From Vibrio intestinalis (GTDB lineage Bacteria > Pseudomonadota > Gammaproteobacteria > Enterobacterales > Vibrionaceae), in assembly GCF_025195085.2 (NCBI RefSeq), contig NZ_JANAVY020000011.1, positions 50,504 to 114,503 on the forward strand: 64,000 nt of DNA, written 5' to 3'. The notes beneath the pieces are model-generated. The model did not search any database and had not been told where the DNA came from. It worked only from the letters and a program-made list of their open reading frames with translations. This document shows, piece by piece, positions 1 through 12,200 of the stretch (the first letter of the stretch is position 1; every line of letters begins with the position of its first letter). The translations under genes were made by a program, and so were the position numbers.

Positions 1-273
1 AGTCTCAAAAATGAACCGATGTGAATAGTCCTCGTCTCATATTTAAGAATTCAATTAAATAATACGAAAGTACTAGTTGAAGAGTTAATACAGTATGTCC
101 TTCTATTAAAATATCATTTTTGCAAAATTAACTATACTTATTAATTAACGGTAATCGTCACTAAGTGAGTGTAATTTAATAGCATTTCTTCTCAATGTTG
201 ATACATTAGTTGATGACATAATTATTAGTAAATAGATGCGCTTGCTTTAAATGATAATGTATCGGGGGATACG

Positions 274-3200
274 ATGGATATCGAAGTCACTTTCAATAGT
301 GCTAAGGTTGTAGATGTCACCGGAGATGTAGTTGCCGTTGACGCAAAAGGAACAGCTCGCCAATTGCAGGTTGGTGACACAGTCAAACAATCAGAAATTA
401 TAATAACAACCAATGGCGCGACGATTGAGCTTGCGGCAAACGAGAATGATTTTCTGGTTGAACAGAACTGTGTGGCGTGTTTTGAACAACCGGATTTAGC
501 GGCTGAGGAACTTAATACTCAAGGACTTGGTACTCAGGAATTAGCACAAGCTCAGATCGGTGGAGACCTATCGGTTGATCTTTCCGCGTTAGGTGAAGAT
601 GCCTTTGGCGCTGATGACATTGCTGCGATTCAACAAGCCATTCTTGGTGGAGAAGACCCGACACAAATCCTAGAAGCGACAGCCGCAGGTGGCGCCGCAA
701 CTGGCTCTGCGAATGCGGGTTTTGTCGAGATCGAATACAACAACCCACAAACAATCGCTTCAACGTTTTTTGAAACGTCTGCTATCCGCCGAGCTGTTAT
801 TGAAGACCCCGAAGAGGATGGCCGACTCACCGTATTTGCCCCAGGTGGTGAGAGTTTATCTGAGCTAGTTGTTGAGGGCGATCTCGACCCTAATAGCTAC
901 CCGACATCCGTGACGAATTCGGTCATTGTTACCGCTGGGGATCTTGCCCTCGACCCGCTAAGCTTTGAACCGACCGCGTTATCTCTGGCCGCACTATTAG
1001 CCGAATTAAACAGTGATATTACCTCATCACAACAAGACGTAATTTTTAGCTTTGATACCGCAGAGAATGCCATTGTCGGTGTAAACGGAAATGGTGAAGT
1101 GGTCCGTATCGACATTGATACGACAAGCATTGGCAAAGATATGACTTTGTCGCTCACGACGACGGTTTCGCAACCCATTGATCATGTGCCATCGGTAGGG
1201 GGCGGGAATGTTGCCTTAGTTGGCGACCAGATTGTGGTCAGCTTCCAGATTACAGGTAGCGATGTTGGCGGTAATCCAATTCAATTGCCTATTGATGCCA
1301 CGGTCACTATTGGTGATGGTATCGACCCATTGATTACCGACGTGCCGAATGTTTCTTTAGATGAAGAAAACCTTTCTGCAGGCACTGCACCAAATTCTTC
1401 GGCCTTGCTAACGGGCGACCTAACCGAAATGGATACCGGTAGTGACGCAGTTCAGCAATATCGTTTGGATGTTTCCCAGTTTAATAGCGATGGCTCATTG
1501 GCTTCTCAGGGAGAGCCCTTAACGATTGCCGAGACAGAAAATAGTGATGGCAGTTTTACCTATGTTGCCTCGACTTCTATGGGCGAAGTTTTCGTTGTCA
1601 CTGTCGATACTTCAGGTGCTTACACCTTTGAGCTGAAAGCGACCTTAGATCATCCACAAGACAGTGACTCGGTAACCATTCCGTTACCTATCATCGCCAC
1701 AGATTTTGATGGCGATACCACTCAAAATAATCTGCCGATTACCATCATTGATGATGTGCCAGTGCTTTCTGGTTTCACCGGACAAACCAGCATTGATGAA
1801 GATGATATTGTTGGCCTTGGCTCATCGGTTGGGGGTGATAACCCAATCTCAGGCAACTTTGATATTGCTGCAGGAGCCGATGGCATTAAGAGCTATCAAC
1901 TAACCAATGGCCCAGCAGCACTGTCAGGCATCGAGTCAGAAGGCGAAGCAGTAGTGTGGGCGAACAGTGGCAACCCAACGGTTGTGACGACCGCCGCGGG
2001 TAGCACCTATACCTACACGGCTGAAACCAGCAAAGGTACGGTGTTTACTTTGGTGTTCAACACCGCAGACAACAGTTATCAATTCAATCTGGTTAAGCCT
2101 CTCGACCACGACAAGGTACAAGGCGAGAACATTCAGCCGCTGAGCTTCGATATCAGCGCGACCGATTTTGACAACGACACTACCGAATCGAAAACCTTAA
2201 CCATCAATGTGATTGATGACGTACCAGTGATTGACACAGTAGAAGCACTGGCGGTGGATGAAGATGATTTAGTCGGTGGCACCAACCAAGGTGGCGATCC
2301 ACTGTTTGATACGGGCAGCTTTGGTACAACCGAAGGCGCAGATCAAGTGGTGCTGTACAAGATAGACCCAATGACCAATCCAGTTGCCGGTCTTAAATCA
2401 CAAGGGGTTGATATCAGCCTTGAAGCGCCAAGCATCGATAGCGACAACAACCACACTTATATTGCCAAAGCCGGCAGTGTGGAAGTGTTCGTACTGACGC
2501 TAAACGCGGATGGCAGCTACCGCTTTGACCTTAAAGCCCCGATTGACCATGCCACAGGTGAAGACAGCAAAGATCTTACGTTTAAGGTGCTAGCAGAAGA
2601 TTTTGATGGCGATACCGGCAGTAAAGATCTGCTGGTGACGCTGACGGATGACGCGCCCGTGCTTTCTGGTTTCACCGGACAAACCAGCATCGATGAAGAT
2701 GACATTGTTGGCCTTGGCTCATCGGTTGGTGGTGATAACCCAATCTCAGGCAACTTTGATATTGCGGAAGGGGCCGATGGCATTAAGAGCTATCAACTAA
2801 CCAATGGCCCCACAGCACTGTCTGGTATCGAGTCAGAAGGCGAAGCAGTAGTGTGGGCCAACAGTGGCAACCCAACGGTTGTGACGACCGCCGCGGGTAG
2901 CACCTATACCTACACGGCTGAAACCAGCAAAGGCACGGTGTTTACTTTGGTATTTAACACCGCTGACAACAGCTACCAATTCAATCTGGTTAAGCCTCTT
3001 GACCACGACAAGGTACAAGGCGAGAACATTCAGCCGCTGAGCTTCAATATCAGCGCGACCGATTTTGACAACGACACTACCGAATCGAAAACCTTAACCA
3101 TCAATGTGATTGATGACGTGCCAGTGATTGACACAGTAGAAGCACTGGCGGTGGATGAAGATGATTTAGTCGGTGGCACCAACCAAGGTGGCGATCCACT

Positions 3201-6200
3201 GTTTGATACGGGCAGCTTTGGTACAACCGAAGGCGCAGACCAAGTGGTGCTGTACAAGATAGACCCAATGACCAATCCAGTTGTCGGTCTTAAATCACAA
3301 GGGGTTGATATCAGCCTTGAAGCGCCAAGCATCGATAGCGACAACAACCACACTTATATTGCCAAAGCCGGCAGTGTGGAAGTGTTCGTACTGACGCTAA
3401 ACGCGGATGGCAGCTACCGCTTTGACCTTAAAGCCCCGATTGACCATGCCACAGGTGAAGACAGCAAAGATCTTACGTTTAAGGTGCTAGCAGAAGATTT
3501 TGATGGTGATACTGGCAGTAAAGATCTGCTCGTTACACTGACGGATGACGCGCCCGTACTTTCTGGTTTCACCGGACAAACCAGCGTTGATGAAGATGAC
3601 ATTGTTGGCCTTGGCTCATCGGTTGGTGGTGATAACCCAATCTCAGGCAACTTTGATATTGCTGAAGGGGCCGATGGCATTAAGAGCTATCAACTAACCA
3701 ATGGCCCAGCAGCACTGTCTGGTATTGAGTCAGAAGGCGAAGCAGTAGTGTGGGGCAACAGTGGCAACCCAACGGTTGTGACGACCGCCGCAGGTAGCAC
3801 CTATACCTACACGGCTGAAACCAGCAAAGGCACGGTGTTTACTTTGGTGTTCAACACCGCTGACAACAGCTACCAATTCAATCTGGTTAAGCCTCTCGAC
3901 CACGACAAGGTACAAGGCGAGAACATTCAGCCGCTGAGCTTCGATATCAGCGCGACCGATTTTGACAACGACACTACCGAATCGAAAACCTTAACCATCA
4001 ATGTGATTGATGACGTGCCAGTGATTGACACAGTTGAAGCTATGGCGGTGGATGAAGACGATTTAGTCGGTGGCACCAACCAAGGTGGTGACCCACTGTT
4101 TGATACGGGCAGCTTTGGTACCACCGAAGGCGCTGACCAAGTGGTGCTGTACAAGATAGACCCAATGACCAATCCAGTTGCCGGTCTTAAATCACAAGGG
4201 GTTGATATCAGCCTTGAAGCGCCAAGCATCGATAGCGACAACAACCATACTTATGTTGCCAAAGCAGGCAGTGTGGAAGTGTTCGTACTGACGCTAAACG
4301 CGGATGGCAGCTACCGCTTTGACCTTAAAGCCCCGATTGACCATGCCACAGGTGAAGACAGCAAAGATCTTACGTTTAAGGTGCTAGCAGAAGATTTTGA
4401 TGGTGATACTGGCAGTAAAGATCTGCTCGTTACACTGACGGATGACGCGCCCGTACTTTCTGGTTTCACCGGACAAACCAGCGTTGATGAAGATGACATT
4501 GTTGGCCTTGGCTCATCGGTTGGTGGTGATAACCCAATCTCAGGCAACTTTGATATTGCTGAAGGGGCCGATGGCATTAAGAGCTATCAACTAACCAATG
4601 GCCCAGCAGCACTGTCTGGTATTGAGTCAGAAGGCGAAGCAGTAGTGTGGGGCAACAGTGGCAACCCAACGGTTGTGACGACCGCTGCAGGTAGCACCTA
4701 TACCTACACGACTGAAACCAGCAAAGGCACGGTGTTTACTTTGGTATTTAACACCGCTGACAACAGCTACCAATTCAATCTGGTTAAGCCTCTTGACCAT
4801 GACAAGGTACAAGGCGAGAACATTCAGCCGCTGAGTTTTGACATCAGCGCGACCGATTTTGACAACGACACTACCGAATCGAAAACCTTAACCATCAATG
4901 TGATTGATGACGTGCCAGTGATTGACACCGTTGAAGCACTGGCGGTGGATGAAGACGATTTAGTCGGTGGCACCAACCAAGGTGGTGACCCACTGTTTGA
5001 TACGGGCAGCTTTGGTACCACCGAAGGCGCTGACCAAGTGGTGCTGTACAAGATAGACCCAATGACCAATCCAGTCGCAGGTCTTAAATCACAAGGGGTC
5101 GATATCAGCCTTGAAGCGCCAAGTATCGTCGACAACAACCACACTTATATTGCCAAAGCCGGCAGTGTGGAAGTGTTCGTACTGACGCTAAACGCCGATG
5201 GCAGCTACCGCTTTGAGCTTAAAGCACCGATTGACCATGCCACAGGTGAAGACAGCAAAGATCTTACGTTTAAGGTGCTAGCAGAAGATTTTGATGGTGA
5301 TACCGGCAGTAAAGATCTGCTGGTGACGCTGACGGATGACGCCCCAGTATTAAATAGCTTTAATGGTGATCAAATTGTTGATGAAGACGATATTGCTATC
5401 GTTGGTTCTGACCCGGATAAAGAACTGACGACTATTGGTGGTACGTTTGATATTGATGCCGGTGCCGATGGTTTGAAGGCAATTTCTATTGCCAATGAAG
5501 CCTCGGTGCTGAATGGCCTTAAATCAGGCAATGAAGCGTTAGAGTGGGCAACGACCACAACTGTGGGTGATGTGATCACTTATACCGCTCGAACAGAAAC
5601 TGGTAAAGAGCCAGTGTTTACCATGGTGTTTAATACTAACACTGAGCGTTACGACTTTACTTTGATTAAAGCGTTAGACCATCCAGAAGGACAGCTCGAG
5701 AACACGTTACCAATCAACTTCCAAATCTCAGTGATTGACTTTGATAACGATGAAAGTAATGCGATTCCGCTGCCAATCACGATTGTTGATGACATTCCTC
5801 AGCTAATCAGTGCTGAGCGATTGGGTGTGATGGAAGACGATCTTGCAACTGGTTCTAGTCCTAACCCAACCGCTTTGGTTGACCAAGGCACTTTCACCCG
5901 AGTAGAAGGTGCGGACTCCATCGCTAAGTATGCTTTAGATCCAAACAGTTCACCTTTGACTGGATTGAAATCTGCTGGTGTCGATGTGGTATTTGATCCA
6001 GTTATTATCGATAGCGCGACTAATCAACATACTTATGTAGCTAAAGCTGGCGCAGTTCCTGTCTTCGAGCTGATATTCAAAGCGGATGGCACGTATACTT
6101 TTGAGTTGCTTGCACCAATAGACCATCAACTTAATTCAGACCTAACGACATTGACGTTTGATGTGATTGCGACTGACGTCGATGGCGATACCAGTGGCAC

Positions 6201-9200
6201 GTCGCTATCTGTGGATATTCGTGATGACTTACCTGCTTTGACTGGCTTCAATGGCGATACTGTCGTTGATGAGGACGATCTCGCAAGTGGTTCTGACCGT
6301 CGTAAAGAGAGCACAACCGCTGACGGTACTTTTGTGGTTACGGATGGCGCAGATGGTATTGATGAATATCAGATAGCCAACTTAGATACTGTGCTTAATG
6401 GCTTGCAGTCGGATGACCAAGACTTACGTTGGGATACTGTAGTAACCAATGGCGCACTGGTCACTCATACCGCTGTAACCGAAACGGATGGTGATCCTGT
6501 GTTCACCATGGTGTTCGATAGTGTAAACAACACTTATGCGTTTACCTTGCTCCAACCGTTTGATCATGTTGATGGACAAAATCAGAATCGCCAAGCGATT
6601 GATTTCCAGATAAAAGCGGTTGATTTTGATAAAGATGAAACCGCGCCGATTCCGCTTTCAATTCAAGTGGTTGATGATATTCCTGTTACTCGAAATCGCA
6701 CTTTAACCTTTACTGAAGGGGATGATGCTGCAGGAAGAAACGTGCTGGTTCGCCCAGGTGCAGATGGCGCGGAAGTGACACTCGTTGAAGGGACCGATAC
6801 CACCAATGGCTCTATTCGTTTTGAGTTGTTGAGTGATGGCCTAAATGGTTCTGCTGGCGATATTGTGGATAGCTTGAACTTTGTTGATGACCCAACACAG
6901 CCGTTTACGGGTGGTGATCAGATTTCTGTCAAAGTGCTAGAGACTATTTACGACAGTGCGGGCAATCCTATTTCAAATATAGAACTTGGCACTTTGCAAG
7001 TTCGACCGCAAGCAGGGGATCGAGGCCGATTTATCTTTGAGCCTGTCGATAATCTAAGTCAAGATGGCGATCGTTTTACCTTCCAACTAGCAGTGAGAGT
7101 GACAGATGGCGATTATGATGTTCGTAATCGCACCGTTACGATCAATATTGACGATAGAGAAGCGGAAATTACCCAATCTGAAGTCGTGAGCTTTGAAGAT
7201 TCGGGTCGAAACCTCAATTTAGATTTTGATCCTGCGATCACCAATAGTAATAGTTTCGATAATCAAGGCAGTCTGCAAGTTACGCCGTCACAAGTTTTGT
7301 TAACCGTTAACCTATTCGACCTCGATAATGGCGAGCAACTTGGCGATATTACTGTTGAGGCAGGCACGCACAATGGCACTTTCTATTACTATGATGGCTC
7401 AACCTACCGAGAGCTAAGCGCTCAACCTGATGGAAGCGTCGTGCTTGATGCCAGCAACGTAAATCAATCAATAGATCCTACGACACAAATCGCTACGCTC
7501 AATAACTTGTTCTTTGTGCCAGAGCGTCATTATTCATCAAGCAGTAATGGCTTTACCGTGCCAATCACTGTTCAAGTATTAAATAGCGATGGTGCGGACC
7601 ACGACGTTAATGGCACGCTCAATCTTGAAGTGAAAGCGGTTGTTGATGTTGCCGAGTGGCAAGATGCAGATAACCAATATTCATACACAGTTAAAGAGGA
7701 TGTGGATAACGCCGTTCTAGATCTCGAAGCGGCAACTCAAGATACCAGTAACCCAGAAGCGATCTCTTATCGCTTAGAGGTGACCGCAGGGTTGGGTAAG
7801 TTCGTGTTGGTTGATGGCCAAGGGCAAACTATTGACCCCGATCCAATCACAGGCCACTACTTGATTGCCGCGGCTGATATTAACGATGTGCAAGTCGACC
7901 CCATTGATCAGTTCTCTGGTTACATCACTTTTAAAGCATATGCTTTGACTCAAGAGAGTGATAACTGGGAGCTAAATAAGCAAGTCGTTGAATCGGCGCC
8001 ACGAGATCTGATCATCAATGTTACGCCTGATGCTGACCAAGGCAGCTTGAGTGTGAACCGTATTAGCATTTTTGAAGACAACGCTAAAACTCAAGATGCG
8101 ATTGACCCAGATGATCCTGCTCAGCATGAAAAGTTCACTTTAGACAAGGTGATTACTCTGGGGTCGACGGTGGATATTGATGCGCCAAATGATGATTCAG
8201 AGTATCAGTTTGTTCGCATTAGCAACTTTACCAGCGAAGATGGCTCTCCACTCGATGACTCCGAGCTGTTTGGTTACAAGGTTCGTTGGGTGGGTGATGA
8301 TCCAGAACCTGCTGACGCCATTAGTGAAATTTCACCGGGAGTGTATGAGATCCTAGAATCCGCATTACCTTATGTTGAAGTTCAGCCACCGAAAGACAGC
8401 AACAAAGACTTTACCTTTGATGTTGAAGGGTTTGTCAAAGATACCGCGACGTTAGAAAACGGCTCTGTTGTTGAAAGCACTCTCTCTATTGGTGCGGCTA
8501 AAACCGTCAACGTTTCGGTTAAAGGTGTGGCGGATATTCCTTATATCCCGTTAGATACCGTGCCTATGGTACCAGCGAATGGGCCGGATAAAGGCATTTG
8601 GTATCAATACGATGACGGTACTGGGCTAGTTGGGGTTCAGGCCGTTATCGATGAAAGTAGTGAGATTGAAATCGACTTTGCTGTACTTCCGGGTGAAGAG
8701 CAGCATGGGGTATTTGATGGCTCTGAGTCGTTATCTGTATTGTTGTTTAACATCCCACAAGGGGTGGAGCTGAAAGATGGCAATGGCGGTATTATCGATT
8801 TGGTGTATACCGGCGAAGTTGGCGGTAAGCCAGTCTTCCAAGCCAATATTACTCAAGCGGGCTATCAATCAGGTATTACGATTATTCCTGACAAGCACCA
8901 AACTGATGACTTTGAAATACAAGCGAAAATTGTCGTCACCGAAGACGATGGTCACGTGCGCGAAGTGACTGGCGTAATCAAAGTGGACGTAGAACCTGTG
9001 ATAGAGATGGGCGGGGATAATAATACCTTTAGCCGCTCTGTGACAGGCAATGAAGATAGCTTTATTCGTTTACCTTGGCAGGCAACTGGCAATACCAATG
9101 ATCCCGATAGTACCTCGACAACGAACGGCAGAGATTTTGAGTTTGTTACTGAAATCAGTATTTCTAACTTTCCGGATGGGGTAGATATTCGCCTTGGCAG

Positions 9201-12200
9201 TAGCGACATTGTCGTTATCGATGGCGTACTGCAGCCGGGTTACCCTAATGTGAGCTATGCCAATGGTGTATTGACCATTACTGGGCTTGATCAAAACTCC
9301 CCTGAGCCACAGATTTTTGTCAAACCACCAGAAGACTCTAGTATAGACATTATTCATCAAGACCCTGATGACCCTAGCTATGTGTTCCAAGCTAAGTTGA
9401 ATGTACGCGAGATTGATGAAGATGACCCGTCATTGATTGTAGATACCACAGTGACAGGTAACTTGAGTGTTATTGTTCGTCCTGTTGTTGAAGCAGATGC
9501 TGATTTAAGTGTGACTGATCAGCTTGGCAACACAGTGACTTCGGTTGAAGACGACAACGGAATGGGAGTTGATGGAAAAATTAACTTCACCATCAATCAT
9601 TCTGCTGGCGGGCAAGGTGATGCAAACATCATTGTATTTGAAGACCTAGACCCTAGTTCGGATGAAGAAGTCGATCAAATAGTGATCCGCTTTATTGATA
9701 TACCTGATGCTGATTTACAGCAGGTGATGGATGAAATTGTAGTCATCGGTGGTGTAAATAATGGTGATGGCTCGTGGACGATTACGTCTGAGCAAGACTT
9801 CAGCATTGTCGCACCAGAAGGGTTGAAATACCCAGACCCGAATGCAACAGAAAACACCATCCGAATTGAGATAGTGGCAGAGGCCATTGACCGTGGTGAT
9901 GAAGGCGAAGGTAGTGCGCCAAGAGAAGTGAGAACTGAGCTGGATATCACTTTCCCACATACCATAACCTCCATTACGAGTATTGCTGCTGAAATAGAGC
10001 TTATCGATCCTGCGAATGCCATTGTCGTCGGTACCGAAGACAATCGATTTGATGTGAGCTCACAGCTCAATAATTTGCTGCGTGTTAAAGCGAACACAGG
10101 GGATCTTATTCCGGATCAGGTGACGATTGTTATCGACACCCGTGATATTCCAGCGGAAGTGACGGGTGTGTCTATTGGACAAGGTGCTGGCTCTGCAAAT
10201 TATGAGTATGATTTTGCTAATGAACTGCATCTATTTAAAGCTGAAGTGAACAGCAATGGTGATTTAATCATTCCAAGTGGCTTAGAGTTTTTGATGCCAA
10301 CTGATTATGCAGGGGACTTTATACTGCCAATCAGTGTGGTCACCACAGATACCCAATCTGGTGATGAGAAGCTCGCGATAGACCCGAATGATCCAAGTCG
10401 AGAAAAGATAGATATTAAGTTTGCGGTATCGCCATTGGTTGATGTGCCTGAAGCACAAGACACCGATGGGGATGGAGTGCCAGATCCTGTTGCGGGTATC
10501 AATTATGGTGATGGTCAGCCAGGCGACAACGATGTTTCTCCTTCGTTTACTATCAACGCAAGCTCGGTTGATGAGACGACAGGCGCTACGCTAAGCAGCG
10601 ATGCACTTGAAGATAATCTCATAAAGCTCAGCCTAGCCGTTGATCTGGCTGATTCACTCAATGCAGATAATGAGGGACGAGAGCGTTTAACTAAAGTGGT
10701 CATTGACCTTGTTGACCCGAGCGCTGGCACATTTGTCGATAGTAATGGTAACCCTATACCTAACGTCACCACTCAGCTTGAGATCGCCTCTAGTGATCCT
10801 AACGATATTATTGCGGCATTAAGCAATATCCACTTTAAGCTAACTGAAAACTACCCAACGGCGACCAGCGGTAACATGGTTGAGTTGCAAGTGACGGGTA
10901 CAGTAGCGGATATCGCAGTGTTTGATGATACCGGAATTACCTCTGTGACCAATCAACAAGTGGATAAGAACTTCATTACCAAGATGTCGTTTGAAGTGGT
11001 CCCAGTTCTTGACCCTGTGATTACGCCGCAAGGCGCGACAGCGATAGTCGTGGGTGATGAAGACACGGACATTGAACTGAAGACCACCGCAGGTGGTTTA
11101 GAGATTTCGCTAACCGACACCGACGGCTCGGAAGTGTTCTTATCGGCCAAGTTAACTGGTGTACCAGAGAACTTCTTAGTCGACAGTACTTCAGCAGATT
11201 TTGTGGTGAAAAATAACGGTGGTGGTGAGTGGAGTATTCAGCTCACTGACCCAACGATCACGACAATAGACCTCTCATCGATCATTATTACCCCTGCTCA
11301 GCACTTTAGCGGGCGAGCGGATATCAATGTCGAAGTATTCACACAAGAGCAATTGCTTGGTGTACCGACCCCGCACGTAGGTCAGTTCACCATTGAAGTG
11401 AAACCAAAAGGTGACATTGTCGATGTTGACCCAGTCGCGTCAGTTGATGGCGTGGAGGGCGAAAATGTCGATATCACCATTAATGCGAGTGTCATTGATA
11501 CGGTTGATTTATTACCGGGAGAGCCGACAGAAGACCAACCTGAAACCTTACTGGTTACGGTAGAAAATGTGCCGGATGGTGCCACTATTTTTGCCAGCGA
11601 TGGCATCACACCAGCTGTGAATTTAGGCGGCGGTATTTGGCAGCTTGAAGTGAACGCGCAAAGCATCGATAAAATCGTGTTTAATTCTGGCGAGCAAAAT
11701 GCAGGTACTTGGGACACTGATAGCCTGAAGATTAAAGTTCAGTCAGTTGATACGGATTACAATGGCGTTAAAGATCTTGGGCCAATTAATGACTTCGATG
11801 TCGCGGTAAATATTCAATCGATCAACGATCGACCTGAATTTGCTGGTATCAATGACATTACGACGGCGGAAGATACCATCGTCGATGTGAAAGGCTTTAC
11901 CATCAGCGATATCGACTCAAGCTTAGATGACCCAAGTGCGGTGTACACGCTGACTCTAACCGTTGATGCAGGAGCCTTATCCTTTGATTCAGGCATCGCG
12001 GGCAATATGGGCGTCACCTCGGTGACTTTAGACCCATCCAATCTATTTGTGACTATTTTAGGCACAGTGGATGCTATCAATACCGCGATTGGTCAGGGCT
12101 TAGTGAAATACACGCCAGTGGCCGATAGCAATAATCTGGTTGATACTGATGGCGTACAAGTGACGGCTGTTGTGGATGATGGCGGCAATATTGGTGACGT

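Noticed and set aside
1764..5348. CRISPR or satellite array
   Set aside because: The 897-bp units are coding, in frame and continuous, without spacers.
9675..10097. 140-aa minus-strand ORF inside the adhesin, and many similar ones at 512-13754
   Set aside because: They are shadows of a repetitive, Asp/Gly/Thr-rich gene on the other strand, recur in each repeat copy and lack ribosome sites.
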